Origin: Acinetobacter rudis | GTDB taxonomy: Bacteria > Pseudomonadota > Gammaproteobacteria > Pseudomonadales > Moraxellaceae | Assembly (NCBI RefSeq): GCF_031157835.1 | Contig: NZ_JAVIDR010000003.1 | Location: forward strand, 62,001-126,000 | DNA: 64,000 nt | Direction of reading: 5' to 3' | Translations under genes and position numbers: made by a program | Notes under the pieces: generated by a model | What the model was told of the DNA's origin: nothing | Databases searched by the model: none | Seen by the model: only the letters and a program-made list of their open reading frames with translations | Shown here: positions 52,620 to 63,262 of the stretch, piece after piece | Layout of the letters: every line of letters starts with the position of its first letter | Position numbering within the stretch: the first letter of the stretch is position 1

Positions 52620-53623
52620 ATTATTTCCTAATTTAAGTAAATATTTAATTTTGATTTACTGTGATCAACAAGTTTGAGGTCAACCAAATTGTGATCTTAA
52701 TTAGGTTATTTAATATTTTTTTTTTATGTAAATAGTTTCTTTATGTAATACAAAATTTCTTCATTTTAGCATTCTTTTTTTATTTAATTTAATTAAACAG
52801 ATTAAATTATTTTAATAAGCATATTGAACGTATTATTTATTTTTATTTAATAAATTGAAATTTAAAACCATATTTTATAAAAATAATTTAAAAATGGTAA
52901 ATATAACCCAATGATATTAATTGATTTAATTGAGCATAACTGTTTGATAAAAACTTGGTATTAATTTTAAATCATTTCTATTTCAATTACTCACTTCATG
53001 ACCATTTATTTTTTTGTGTTTTTATTGATCTATTTTTAAAAATAAAATTTCAATTTTTATGTTCATTTTATAAGAATCCATATACATAAATTAATATAAA
53101 AAAAGGTTTGTTTTTATAAAAAAGTGCTACTTAAGTCTCAGAAATAAAAATTGAATATTTAATAAATCCCCCGTTATTTTCAATAGACGATTTAATCACA
53201 CTAACGAGTTTAAACTTAAAAGATATATTTATTATATATATTAAAATAAGATAATTAAGTAAATATTAACAATAAAAGATAAAAAATTTTTTGAAATTTT
53301 GATGGATTTATTTGTAAAAAGTATTAATATTCAGTTTTATAGCAGTTTTTATGAAGATTAAATGAATTCCGACTGTTTAACTCAGATTATTAAATGATAA
53401 TTTTTATTGTGATTTAGTATAAAATACACTCAAAAACAAGGCGAGTTTATCATTCTAAATTCTCCCTTCACTTTTTTATAATCATTAATATTCAGTGCTA
53501 GGTGGCTTTTATAATCGTAATTTAACATTCAAAGATATAAAAGTATCCATGATGCTTTTTTATGTTTCTTATAAGAAAGTATATTAAATACACTAAAAAC
53601 CACAATTAATATACTATTTTATT
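52620..53623. other. 1-kb very AT-rich region upstream of the fimbrial operon
   Basis: No gene. Long runs of A and T throughout and no clear inverted repeat or invertible segment. It is likely the regulated promoter region of the fimbriae and a candidate for H-NS binding. Both statements are inference from composition. Confidence 0.45.
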
Positions 53624-54250
53624 TTAGTCAAAGAATGTTTGATTACTATCAATTGTTTGAAAAAAAAGTTCTATTTGTTGCTTGTTGACTCTTGCAGTAG
53701 AAAGTTCTGGTAATTCATCACACGCAAAAAAGCCTAATTCTAAAGTTTCATGATTAGTCTTCAACTGACCTGAGTGAACTCTACAAGCAAAAAAAGCTTT
53801 ATAAACATGTAAAAACATTTCCGGATGTAAATGTTTTCGTCGATCAAATAGTGCTAATAAACGATGAGCTTTCACATGCAATCCTGTTTCTTCTAAAACC
53901 TCTTTTTCGACATTTTCTGCTGCAGATAAACCTACATCTGCCCACCCTCCAGGTAAAGACCACAGACCATCTTGGCTTTCTTTAACTAATAAAATCTTTT
54001 GATCTTGAAAAATGACTGCACGTACATCAAGTTTAGGCGTTGCATACCCCACATCAATTAATACTTGCTCAATAAAATTTGAAGTATCAATGTGCTTAAG
54101 TTGTAATAATTGCTCTGTCAGTTGTAACAGCTCTTGATAACGCTCTTGATCATAAATATCCCGGCTATAATGCAAGCCAGATTGTGCTAATGCTGTTATT
54201 TGACTCAGAATATCCAACCATTGTTTCGATGTTTTTGTATTGATTTGCAT
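53624..54250 (-). CDS. Nudix hydrolase with N-terminal Nudix_N-type domain
   Basis: The Nudix box runs near residues 103-126: GGWADVGLSAAENVEKEVLE then ETGL, with Lys in place of the usual Arg before EVLEE. The N-terminal 60 residues (QWLDILSQITALAQSGLHYS) match the helical domain common in ADP-ribose-type hydrolases. It would hydrolyse a nucleoside diphosphate linked to another group. ATG 54250 starts MQINTKTS; an in-frame start 16 codons before looks spurious. Confidence 0.85.
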   Translation of the reverse strand: MQINTKTSKQWLDILSQITALAQSGLHYSRDIYDQERYQELLQLTEQLLQLKHIDTSNFIEQVLIDVGYATPKLDVRAVIFQDQKILLVKESQDGLWSLPGGWADVGLSAAENVEKEVLEETGLHVKAHRLLALFDRRKHLHPEMFLHVYKAFFACRVHSGQLKTNHETLELGFFACDELPELSTARVNKQQIELFFQTIDSNQTFFD

Positions 54251-54484
54251 ATTACGATTTACTCCACGATTAATTTTTATAATTAAATAACATATCAATT
54301 GAAAACAGTGACACCAATTTTTTGATCAAAAAAAATGAATAGCATCATGAATAAAAAGAATTTATTTTCTCAAAACTATCAAATTTAGTTGTGATAGTTT
54401 GTATAGAAGATTGTAATTCAATCACTAGATTGTAGTGTTTCACTCAAATGGCCTTAACAACATATGATCAAGGGATCTGATTTT

Positions 54485-55726
54485 ATGCGTTCAGCACATT
54501 TATATATAAAACCTATGCGGCATTCACAAAATAAAGCAATCGTATTTATTACTTTTGCACAATTATTAGGGACCTCTCTTTGGTTTAGTGCAAATAGTGT
54601 TGCTTTTAATTTAATGCAATCTTGGCATATTGGCATCACAGAGATTGGTTGGTTAACCAATGCTGTACAGACTGGGTTCATATTAGGTACTTTTGCAATT
54701 GCAGTGACTGGTATTGCTGATCGTTATGCTGCAAGTCGAATTTTTAGTTTAGCAGCTATCTGTGGTGCCGTATTTAATTTAGCTTTCGCATACCTTGCTG
54801 ATAATATATGGAGTGGGATATTTTATCGGTTTTTAGTTGGTATCAGTTTAGCTGGAATTTATCCAATAGGAATGAAATTAGCGGTTTCTTGGGTACCTAA
54901 AAGCAAAGCCAAAGTTCTTTCTATATTGGTTGCCATGCTAACTTTAGGAACCGCATTCCCTTATGTTATCAAAAGCTTAACATCAAATTTAAATTGGCAA
55001 TATATCATGAGTATTGCTTCTTTATGCGCATTTCTTGCAGCAATGATGATTTATCATTTAGGCGATCCTCATTTTAATTCCCAACATTTGACACCAGAAG
55101 TTACTCTTAGAAAAAAATTCAAATTACCTCTACATGTTTTTAATAATCATAAGTTTAAAGCTGCTGCTTTAGGCTATTTTGGTCACATGTGGGAACTATA
55201 TGCTTTTTGGACAATTGTACCTTTATTAATTTTACAAACAAATATCGCTCAAGCTTTTGGCTTCAATCTAGTTCCACTACTGAGTTTCTTTGTTATTGCA
55301 TGTGGCGCTTTGGGGTGTCTAAGCATGATTTGGTTGAATCGCTACTTCTCTAGCTCAACTTTAGCCATAGCTGCATTAACCTCGTCAACATTTTGTTGCA
55401 TCATTTTTATTTTAGGTAGGAATACATTACCTGCCAGTATTTTATTATTTATTTTAGCTGTGTGGGGAACAACTGTCATTGCTGATTCACCACAGTTTTC
55501 AGCTTTATCTGCCCAATACTGCCCTCAGGAACATATTGGTGCTGCATTAGCCATCCAAAATGCTATTGGTTTTACCATCACGATTATATCCATATCACTT
55601 GTCACCTCAACTTTAGATCGAATTGGATTAGAAGCAATCTGGATATTAATCATTGGACCAGTTTTAGGTATTATTGGTTTTTATATTCAATGGCACATTA
55701 AAACCGTTGAGAAACACTCAACTTAA
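54485..55726 (+). CDS. MFS transporter
   Basis: About twelve hydrophobic helices. The first half has FSANSVAFNLM and GIADRYAASRIFSLAA, the MFS loop between helices two and three, and RFLVGISLAGIYPIGMKLA. I use ATG 54485, nine bases after AAGGGA; ATG 54464 and ATG 54515 are in frame. The substrate is unknown. Its 3' end overlaps the convergent TonB-receptor gene by 29 bases. Confidence 0.85.
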   Translation: MRSAHLYIKPMRHSQNKAIVFITFAQLLGTSLWFSANSVAFNLMQSWHIGITEIGWLTNAVQTGFILGTFAIAVTGIADRYAASRIFSLAAICGAVFNLAFAYLADNIWSGIFYRFLVGISLAGIYPIGMKLAVSWVPKSKAKVLSILVAMLTLGTAFPYVIKSLTSNLNWQYIMSIASLCAFLAAMMIYHLGDPHFNSQHLTPEVTLRKKFKLPLHVFNNHKFKAAALGYFGHMWELYAFWTIVPLLILQTNIAQAFGFNLVPLLSFFVIACGALGCLSMIWLNRYFSSSTLAIAALTSSTFCCIIFILGRNTLPASILLFILAVWGTTVIADSPQFSALSAQYCPQEHIGAALAIQNAIGFTITIISISLVTSTLDRIGLEAIWILIIGPVLGIIGFYIQWHIKTVEKHST

Positions 55727-58259
55727 AATCACGACCTGTACCTGTCATATATTCACCTAAATACATTCTGTAATCTTTATTGAATAAATTATCAATAGAA
55801 AAATTAATTTGTGGGCCATGGTCACCGATTGGTTGCCAATCTACAAAAATACCATGCAGTGAATATCCTTTTGTTTTAGGTAGACTATAACTTACTGCTG
55901 TTTTATCTGTATCGGTAATACTACGTGTTTGGGCATCAACAAAAATACCTCGCCACCCCATACTTAAATTATGTTCAGGAATATTTACGCCTAGTGTAGC
56001 TGTTGCTTTTCGTGGTGGAATCTCTGTAATCCATGTTTTTTGATCAAACCAAGGATTAATTGGTGAATGATCACGTTGACCACGAATATAAGAATAAGTC
56101 AGACCTGCAAATACCAAAGGCTGATTATAAAAAACTTCTACTTCATAGGCTTTGGTATTATAGTCACCAATATTTCGATAGAAACCACGTTGAAAATTAC
56201 CATTACAATCACGCATGCTTGCATCTAAACCCTGTGCTAATAAATCAGCTTGCGTTTGACAAAAAACAGAACGATGCCTAAAAATTTCATTAGAACCTTC
56301 TTGACGATAATGTGTTAACCGTAGCTGTAAATGATCTTCATTTTGAAGAATATTCTCAAAGTTCATTTCCGTTCCCAATCTCATTGCAAGCATTTTTTCA
56401 GGCTTCAAATAGCGACTAGTCTCAGATAATTCAACCAATTTAGACTGTACATAGAATTGTTCATCAATACGTGGTGCCCGCCAAGTCTTACTGATATTTG
56501 CATACCAAATCATATAACTTGTAGGCTGCCATGCTAATGCCAATCGTGGAGACCAGCCTGTATACTTTTTAGCACTATAATCATGCCCTGCACTCAAATC
56601 ATTATAACGTGGAGCATAATTTCCATACCCTTGATTCTGTATATTGTCATAACGTAAAGAAGGTGTAATCGTCAGTGTCTTCCATTGATATTGATCTTCA
56701 ATGAATGCACTATACATTTGTTGATCACCAGCTGGCATATAGTTTGGTTGATAAAACCCATAATTATATTGTGGATTATTACGATTTAATCTGTCATACA
56801 TAACAGATTCTTGCTGCATCTTCTGATATTGCAAACCTAATTTTAACTTATGAAAGCCGTACAGTCCGTCGATATGACTCGTATTTGTTAGTTTAAAAGC
56901 AGTATTAATATAATTCACCCAACTCAAATTACCTAATGTACTTGAACTAGCACCAGCAGCCTCAGGTAAACGCTCATCATGTTGTTGTGTTTTTGAATAT
57001 GAGAGACTTGTATTCAAGTGAATCAATGGATTCATTTCTGGATTGAACTCATAATGCAATGAATAACTATTATCTTGTTGATCTCGTAAAACTAAACGAC
57101 GTTTCCACGCTAGATCATATCCATATTTAGAAATATCGCTTTCTGTTGGCACAGCATCTTGATCTCGCATTGCAGCAAAAGGTTCCCAACCTTTATGACC
57201 ACTTTGTATTGCATTCAGTGTGATTTTTTGACTGGAAGTTGGGTAAAAATTTAATTTAGCCATGTAACTATCTTGTTCTTGAGCTGAATATAAGAACTCA
57301 CTGTTATCAGGTCGTTTAACATTACCGCTATCCCGCTTTGTATAGAGTAAAATCGCATCAGCCAAATCTATTTCAGTTTTAGCATAAATAGCTGCAGTAT
57401 ATGTATTTTGTGAGTTGTTACTAAAACGAGAGTATTTTAATAGTCCACCTATTTGATGTCCTTCACGTAATAAATCAGTAGCATCTTTCGTCTCCATACT
57501 AACTTTACCACCAAAACCGCCATTGCCAACTTCTACATTATGTGGCCCCTTATCTACTACTAATTTTTTTAGCAGTTCCGGCTCTATAAAAACAGAGCCT
57601 TGGCGATATTTATCAAAAGACTTAACAGAGTCATCCAAACTAATAGGAACATCTTCCACACTTCCCATACCAAGAATATTTATATTTTGTCCTCCAGGTC
57701 GAGGTGAACCAGCTGATGAAATACTGGGCATAGTATCTAATAATTGAGCAACATTATTTGCTTGATATCGATCAATTGATTTTTGATTCAGCGTACTTTG
57801 GCCAAACTGAGTAGTATCATCTTCTCTTGCCTGTAAAATAATGGTTGGCATTTGATATAATTGGTCTGTATTTTGAGTCTTTATTTTTATATCTTGTTCC
57901 TTTGACTCAGTGCTATCTATGATATTACGCTCTTGAACAATATATCCGGCAACTGTTCTTTTAATTTCAAATGGGGTATTTTTCAATAAAGCAGTAAATG
58001 CTTGATCAATATCAAATTTCCCCTGCAATGCTAAGACTTGATAATCAGAAATTTTCTCTGTTTTTATCAGTAATGAAACTTGGTTTTGTTGAGCAACTTG
58101 TTGTAAGGCATAAGTCAGACTTCCAGCAGAAAGTTGATATTGCTGTAAACCACCTTGAGCAGCAGCAGAATTACTTAAAATACTTATTGAAATACTCATC
58201 GAGACAGCTAGCGATATTTGTGTCAAGATTGGTTTCATACACGAAGGAAAATGCTGCAT
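55698..58259 (-). CDS. TonB-dependent receptor with STN signalling domain
   Basis: A signal peptide is followed by an STN domain (residues about 40-105, SAGSLTYALQQVAQQNQVSLL), a plug domain with NILGMGSVEDVPISLDD, and a 22-strand-type barrel ending in KLSVSQRF with the terminal Phe. The STN domain lets the receptor signal to an anti-sigma factor, here the FecR-like protein encoded just upstream. It imports an iron chelate, haem or another metal complex across the outer membrane; the ligand is not evident. Confidence 0.9.
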   Translation of the reverse strand: MQHFPSCMKPILTQISLAVSMSISISILSNSAAAQGGLQQYQLSAGSLTYALQQVAQQNQVSLLIKTEKISDYQVLALQGKFDIDQAFTALLKNTPFEIKRTVAGYIVQERNIIDSTESKEQDIKIKTQNTDQLYQMPTIILQAREDDTTQFGQSTLNQKSIDRYQANNVAQLLDTMPSISSAGSPRPGGQNINILGMGSVEDVPISLDDSVKSFDKYRQGSVFIEPELLKKLVVDKGPHNVEVGNGGFGGKVSMETKDATDLLREGHQIGGLLKYSRFSNNSQNTYTAAIYAKTEIDLADAILLYTKRDSGNVKRPDNSEFLYSAQEQDSYMAKLNFYPTSSQKITLNAIQSGHKGWEPFAAMRDQDAVPTESDISKYGYDLAWKRRLVLRDQQDNSYSLHYEFNPEMNPLIHLNTSLSYSKTQQHDERLPEAAGASSSTLGNLSWVNYINTAFKLTNTSHIDGLYGFHKLKLGLQYQKMQQESVMYDRLNRNNPQYNYGFYQPNYMPAGDQQMYSAFIEDQYQWKTLTITPSLRYDNIQNQGYGNYAPRYNDLSAGHDYSAKKYTGWSPRLALAWQPTSYMIWYANISKTWRAPRIDEQFYVQSKLVELSETSRYLKPEKMLAMRLGTEMNFENILQNEDHLQLRLTHYRQEGSNEIFRHRSVFCQTQADLLAQGLDASMRDCNGNFQRGFYRNIGDYNTKAYEVEVFYNQPLVFAGLTYSYIRGQRDHSPINPWFDQKTWITEIPPRKATATLGVNIPEHNLSMGWRGIFVDAQTRSITDTDKTAVSYSLPKTKGYSLHGIFVDWQPIGDHGPQINFSIDNLFNKDYRMYLGEYMTGTGRDFKLSVSQRF

Positions 58260-58425
58260 AGTCCTACCTAATTTTACTGGTCAAATAAAAATCATTATTA
58301 CTCTGCAGTCACTGTGGTAAGTGCCAAGTAATAAATACAAAATGTTTGATAATATGCCGTAGCACTACAGTAAAAACCGCAATTCAATTTATTCAAATAA
58401 TGTTGATCCTAAATTTTGAATATAA

Positions 58426-59433
58426 TCATGAATAATTTTTAGCGAGCCTCAATAAAATAAACTTACTTCCTAACTGATCAATTCTTAATTCGGGATACTG
58501 CATTGTAATAAGAGTTAAAATGGTTTGTGGGCTCTGTTGCATAGAAATAACCGCATTCACCCGAAGATCTGCTAATTGTTTCTTGTTATAAATAAAATAT
58601 ACCCTATGAAAATGTTCCAATTGCTCTAGTAGCTCAGATAATGGAATATCTTCTGCAACAAACTGATTTTTATTTAAATTATTCTCAATGGTTATAGGAT
58701 TAATGTTCTTAACAGCTGTGATACCATTCAAACTAACATCAACCTGTTGTCCCTCTGATATGATTTTTTTAAACTTTGGATTTTCTGTGGTTTGTACCAA
58801 AACCTTAGAGTGTAACAAAGTTAAACGTGATCTTTTCTGATTTTGCTGCACAATAAAACGTGTTCCCATTGCTCTAAAATCAGCATGTAGAGAACTAACA
58901 ATGAGTGGCCGTTTGGTATCTTTTGCTACTTCAATCATAATTTCCCCCTGAACCAATTCAATATGACGTTTCTTTTGATCAAAAGTAAAATTAACTGCGG
59001 AATCTGGAGCTAATGTAAGAAAAGATCCATCCTCTAATCGAAGTGTTTTCTTTTCTCCAATAGGCGTTTTAATCTCTGCAAAATAATATTGATAAGGAAT
59101 CATTTGAACAGTCAAATATGATCCAATAGCAAATACCCCTATCCCAGCTAACTTCCCCCAATTCTTTTTTATTTGTTTTACAGCGTCTGAGTGTGCAGTA
59201 AAACAATGCTGTACTGTATTGGCATTAAGAACATGTTTCTTTGATAATGTTTGCAACTGCTTAGAGAACTCTAGCATTTCATCAATTTTTATTGCTTCAT
59301 CAACGTGATGTTGCCTCCAAATAAAAAATTCTTTTTCCGCTTTCAAACGTTCTTTTTGATCATCAATACTTAATCGAACTACCCACATCGCAAGATCGGT
59401 AGAATTATCATCACTATGCATGGGCGATATCAT
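58426..59433 (-). CDS. FecR-family anti-sigma/sigma regulator
   Basis: An N-terminal cytosolic DUF4880-type segment (AMWVVRLSIDDQKERLKAEK) is followed by one membrane helix (GIGVFAIGSYLTVQMI near 92-107) and a periplasmic FecR domain with GEKKTLRLEDGSFLTLAPDS and RHIELVQGEIMIEV. A C-terminal STN-like region (FHRVYFIYNKKQLADLRVNA) touches the receptor. It overlaps the sigma factor gene by 20 bases. Confidence 0.9.
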   Translation of the reverse strand: MISPMHSDDNSTDLAMWVVRLSIDDQKERLKAEKEFFIWRQHHVDEAIKIDEMLEFSKQLQTLSKKHVLNANTVQHCFTAHSDAVKQIKKNWGKLAGIGVFAIGSYLTVQMIPYQYYFAEIKTPIGEKKTLRLEDGSFLTLAPDSAVNFTFDQKKRHIELVQGEIMIEVAKDTKRPLIVSSLHADFRAMGTRFIVQQNQKRSRLTLLHSKVLVQTTENPKFKKIISEGQQVDVSLNGITAVKNINPITIENNLNKNQFVAEDIPLSELLEQLEHFHRVYFIYNKKQLADLRVNAVISMQQSPQTILTLITMQYPELRIDQLGSKFILLRLAKNYS

Positions 59434-59968
59434 CTAATTTTTTTCTGCTTGCGTAACATAAGCTAAGACTTTTTGCTAAATAGCCTTGTACAGAACGTAA
59501 TGATTTATTGAGATGAAGAGAAATTTCACTTTGGCTATAACCTTCAAAATAATACATCACAAATGCCTGACGAACATAAATTGAGGTATCTACTAAGGTA
59601 ATACTCAAAAAATCTAATATTTCAATAGCATCAAAAATATCTTGTTGGCTCAATTGCGATTCATAAGCCTCTAATTGTTGCTCTAAACTAAATAAATAGT
59701 TTTTTTCAAGTTGATAGCGCCTTTGTTTATCAATACTAATGTGCTTTGCAATATGTAATAGAAACGCCCGAGGCTCTCTAATTTCTTGTAATGATTGTTT
59801 AGTTTGCAATAATCGAACGAAAGTATCTTGTACCAAATCAGATGCATTTAAGGGATAACTAACCCTCTGATTTAGCCAAGACCTTAACCAAATATGATGA
59901 TTATTATACATATTTTCAATTAGTTGATGTTGAGTAGCTGATTTAGATAGGGAGTCCATAAGAACCAT
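59414..59968 (-). CDS. FecI-type ECF sigma factor
   Basis: Region 2 shows SDLVQDTFVRLLQTKQ near residues 43-58 and AFLLHIAKHISIDKQRR; region 4 is YSQSEISLHLNKSLRSVQGYLAK near 152-174. At 184 residues it is a normal iron-starvation ECF sigma. A Fur box lies just upstream, so low iron would induce sigma, FecR and, with the ligand signal, the receptor. Confidence 0.9.
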   Translation of the reverse strand: MVLMDSLSKSATQHQLIENMYNNHHIWLRSWLNQRVSYPLNASDLVQDTFVRLLQTKQSLQEIREPRAFLLHIAKHISIDKQRRYQLEKNYLFSLEQQLEAYESQLSQQDIFDAIEILDFLSITLVDTSIYVRQAFVMYYFEGYSQSEISLHLNKSLRSVQGYLAKSLSLCYASRKKLDDIAHA

Positions 59969-60274
59969 TGGGAAAACACTTTAAATAATAATGATTATCA
60001 TTCATTTTATTGTGTTTTGTAAACATTTTAATTGAGTAATGAAATGATGACCAATGGCGATGAATAAAATCTATTCATCACCATTAAACTCAGATTTGAA
60101 GATATATTGAAATCAATATTGCTAAAACAATAATAGATCTTCATTCAATGAATGACTTATTTTTAAGTGATTGCAAATGGATCTGCCAATAAAGTTCAAA
60201 TATTCTACTTTAAAATGTTTTATTATCTACATAGTTAGCTTAATCTTAAACTTAAAGCGTTCGGATAATATTTT
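59969..60274. other. Divergent promoter region with Fur box
   Basis: Between the leftward sigma factor gene and the rightward SGNH hydrolase gene. Apart from the Fur box at 59985-60003 I see no further feature. Confidence 0.5.
59985..60003 (-). promoter_or_regulatory. Fur box upstream of the fecI-type gene
   Basis: The sequence read leftward is AATGATAATCATTATT, which agrees with the Fur consensus GATAATGATAATCATTATC over a central 15 bases. It lies about 17-35 bases upstream of the sigma factor start. Confidence 0.85.
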
Positions 60275-61003
60275 ATGTTTAACAGCCCGTATGAAATTTT
60301 ATTGAGCCCACTATTAATCGCACAAGGTTTATATACAAAATTCAAAACACCCCGATTAGCAGAAGCTCAGGGTCAAAGAGAAGGTTCCATTGGGCAAGGG
60401 GAAAATTTGCGTTTAATATTGTGTGGAGATTCTGCTGCTGCAGGAGTAGGTGCTAATCTACAACAAGAGGCATTATCTGGCCAAGTCTTACATTTATTAC
60501 AAGAATATTATCAATGCCAATGGTGTTTAGAAGCAAAATCTGGTTATACCTCAGCTGCATTTATCACTCATTTAGAGCAGTTAACAGCACAAAATTTTGA
60601 TATTGCCATTGTTTCTATTGGAGTAAATGATGTGACAAAAATTGTTTCAATAGAAACATGGAACAAAAATATCGCAAAAATTCATACGTTACTTACTCAA
60701 AAATTTGCTGTTAAATATGTGATTTATTCAGCAATTCCTGCAATGCAACAATTTCCAGCTTTACCTTTTCCACTGCGCTATTTTCTCGGTAAAACAGCAC
60801 AACAAATGAATCGACAATTACAAGAAAAATATAACAATAAAAAAGATAGTACTGTTCTTTCTATACAGCTACCGATCACCACACATTATATGGCTCATGA
60901 TGGATTTCATCCCAATCCCGTTGGATATACATTATGGGCACAGCATGTGGTTCAATTAGTTTTACAATATCAGAATAAAATACCACCTAAAATTGACTAT
61001 TAA
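60275..61003 (+). CDS. SGNH/GDSL hydrolase
   Basis: Block I is ILCGDSAAAGVG with the Ser nucleophile near residue 51, block III is IGVNDVT near 115 with the Gly-x-Asn-Asp, and block V is DGFHPNPVGY with the Asp and His near 208-211. This gives the Ser-Asp-His triad and the Gly/Asn oxyanion residues of SGNH esterases. Without a clear signal peptide it is probably cytosolic or membrane-associated. It overlaps the convergent transporter gene by four bases. Confidence 0.85.
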   Translation: MFNSPYEILLSPLLIAQGLYTKFKTPRLAEAQGQREGSIGQGENLRLILCGDSAAAGVGANLQQEALSGQVLHLLQEYYQCQWCLEAKSGYTSAAFITHLEQLTAQNFDIAIVSIGVNDVTKIVSIETWNKNIAKIHTLLTQKFAVKYVIYSAIPAMQQFPALPFPLRYFLGKTAQQMNRQLQEKYNNKKDSTVLSIQLPITTHYMAHDGFHPNPVGYTLWAQHVVQLVLQYQNKIPPKIDY

Positions 61004-61830
61004 CTTTTCACTCGTTTAAACAGCACCAACACACCTGAGGCAATAATTAATCCAATACCAAAAATTATGCTATTCGAAATTGCTTCACTGAAAAACCAAT
61101 AACCTAAGATCAATGAAAAGATAATCTGACTATAAGCTAGACTACCAACAACAATTGGATTAGCACGCCCATAAGCACGGGTTAATGTAACTTGTCCTAA
61201 TGTTCCAAATGTACCCAAAGCCAATATCCAAAATAAGTCTTGAGTTGCTAACTCAGTAAAACCACCTGTAAGTTGGGTAATCATAAAACTTAAGACTGTT
61301 GTGACTAAGGCAAAGTAAAAAATAATCCTTAACTCAGGCTCACCACCTCGAACTAGCCTACCAACACGGGCATAAGCTAAAGCTGTAAATAACCCAGATA
61401 GCACACCAATCAAAGCAGCTGAGGTTGAATCAGTACTAAATTGGGGATTTAATAATATTACACATCCACCAAAACCTAGTAACACCGCAATAATCAAAAA
61501 CCAATGCACTGATTTGGGCTCAGTCAGCAAACTTATAATTGTTTGAAAAATTGGATGTGTATAAGTTAGAGTACTTGCTGTACCCAAAGGTAAATTAGCC
61601 AAAGCATAAAATCCACAGTACATAGCTATAGCTCCATAAGTGGAACGTAGAATATGCATGCGTGGGACTTGGGTTTTGAAGGAAATTCCCCCTAGTTTCA
61701 TTACTATACTTATAAACAGTAAATTTAATCCGCCACGGTAAAATAATATCTCAATCACACTTATTTTTAATGCTAAAACCTTAATAACAGCAGCCATAAT
61801 GGCAAAAAAATGCAGGCCAATAACATCCAT
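61000..61830 (-). CDS. EamA/DMT-family transporter
   Basis: The 276-residue inner-membrane protein has about nine to ten helices with two EamA halves: FYRGGLNLLFI, AIAMYCGFYALANLPLGTAST, TYTHPIFQTIISLLTEP, and later TLGQVTLTRAYGRANPIVVG. It resembles metabolite exporters of the RhaT/YdcZ kind. The N-terminus is slightly shorter than usual, so the true start may be missing a few residues of helix one. Confidence 0.85.
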   Translation of the reverse strand: MDVIGLHFFAIMAAVIKVLALKISVIEILFYRGGLNLLFISIVMKLGGISFKTQVPRMHILRSTYGAIAMYCGFYALANLPLGTASTLTYTHPIFQTIISLLTEPKSVHWFLIIAVLLGFGGCVILLNPQFSTDSTSAALIGVLSGLFTALAYARVGRLVRGGEPELRIIFYFALVTTVLSFMITQLTGGFTELATQDLFWILALGTFGTLGQVTLTRAYGRANPIVVGSLAYSQIIFSLILGYWFFSEAISNSIIFGIGLIIASGVLVLFKRVKS

Positions 61831-61972
61831 AGAGCAGGCATGAGTTTTCCTAAATTAAGTCATTATTGAATTATAAAACAAAGCCATGGGAGTATTATTA
61901 TCAATACGCATCATGTTTATTACATTTATTTCTTCAAATGATTATTTTGTCTTAGTCGTAGCTAAGAATGAG

Positions 61973-63262
61973 CTACTCTATACTCACTCTTGAAGCATCC
62001 AATTTTAAAATTGCCTTTGTTCCTTTGGTTTTTTCGGATTCAAATTCAAGTCGCCAACCATAATGTTGACAAATTTTGAGAATAAGTTCTACGCCTATAC
62101 CATTGATTGAGGATGTACCAGCCCTTACACGCTCTCTATATAACTGACTAATTTCTTCTGCTGTCATTCCGTGGCCTGGGTCATGAATAATTATGCTACT
62201 CCCTTCCTGATATATTCTAATTATTCCCTTATCACTATGTTCAATAGCATTTCTAAGTAAATTACCAATTGTTACTCTTAACAATTGTAATGGTGCATAA
62301 ACGATAAATGCGGTTTGTATTTCATTGCGAACACTTAACTGTTTGTCTATACAAAGATGTTTATGATATTCAATAATTGATGGTATTTCTTTACATAAAT
62401 CAATATGTACGGAATACTGATTTAGTTTCTCTTTGCTTCTCGCCAAAACTAAAAGCATCGCCAATAGTTCTTCCATTTCAGCAGTTATTCTTGATATTCG
62501 TTGTACATGTGGTTTTATACGAGTTGTAGTATCAGGGTGATCTAGTAAATGTTCAATTGCTCCTGAAATCACTGAGATAGGAGTTCTAAGCTCATGACTA
62601 ACTGTTTCAAAAAAAATCTTTTCTTGTTTAATATATTGATGTGACTTATTTAAATAGTCGTTTAATGCAGCATTAATAACAGAGTATTCATAAAAACGAT
62701 CATCCAAACCCTCAACTGAAATAACATCTTTTTCGGGAGATATTGTTTTCAGCTGCTCAGCTAAAGCTAAAAGAGGGCCTATAAATTTATCCATTTGTCT
62801 ATAGGTGATATAAGCAACAAACAATACAGCAAAAATGGTAAGTAATATTGTTGAAACTAACATTGTTTCTTCATGTTTTTCAATTTCAGTAATATCGAGT
62901 GCTAGAATATATTTGTTATTATTCTCCTTTATCACTTTGATAATATACTCTTTGTCTAAATATTTTATTTCATCATGTATTCCCTCTCCTAGTTGATTGA
63001 ATATACTAGGAATAACATCACCTTTCCCCTCGTTATACCAGACTAGACGACTCTCTTTCCCTTCTAAATCATCATTGATCAAGCCTTCCTTTTTATAAAA
63101 ATGTGTTGTCTCTAGATCTAACAATTCCTCCCAGACTAACTCTTCTATTTTTTCATTAACTATATATCCGTTCACACCAACAGCTATTGTCAGTAAACAA
63201 GTATATATGATTAAACCCGCGACAATTCTTTTACGAAGATCAAATCGTTTAATCATTACCAT
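61973..63262 (-). CDS. Sensor histidine kinase
   Basis: Two membrane helices (about 13-32 and 135-155) bracket a roughly 100-residue periplasmic sensor. The HisKA box VSHELRTPIS near 218-227 has the phospho-acceptor His. The ATPase domain shows GNLLRNAIEHSD (N box), HDPGHGM (G1) and GIGVELILKICQHYG (G2). It overlaps the response regulator gene by 14 bases. ATG 63262 and ATG 63256 are both possible. The signal is unknown. Confidence 0.9.
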   Translation of the reverse strand: MVMIKRFDLRKRIVAGLIIYTCLLTIAVGVNGYIVNEKIEELVWEELLDLETTHFYKKEGLINDDLEGKESRLVWYNEGKGDVIPSIFNQLGEGIHDEIKYLDKEYIIKVIKENNNKYILALDITEIEKHEETMLVSTILLTIFAVLFVAYITYRQMDKFIGPLLALAEQLKTISPEKDVISVEGLDDRFYEYSVINAALNDYLNKSHQYIKQEKIFFETVSHELRTPISVISGAIEHLLDHPDTTTRIKPHVQRISRITAEMEELLAMLLVLARSKEKLNQYSVHIDLCKEIPSIIEYHKHLCIDKQLSVRNEIQTAFIVYAPLQLLRVTIGNLLRNAIEHSDKGIIRIYQEGSSIIIHDPGHGMTAEEISQLYRERVRAGTSSINGIGVELILKICQHYGWRLEFESEKTKGTKAILKLDASRVSIE

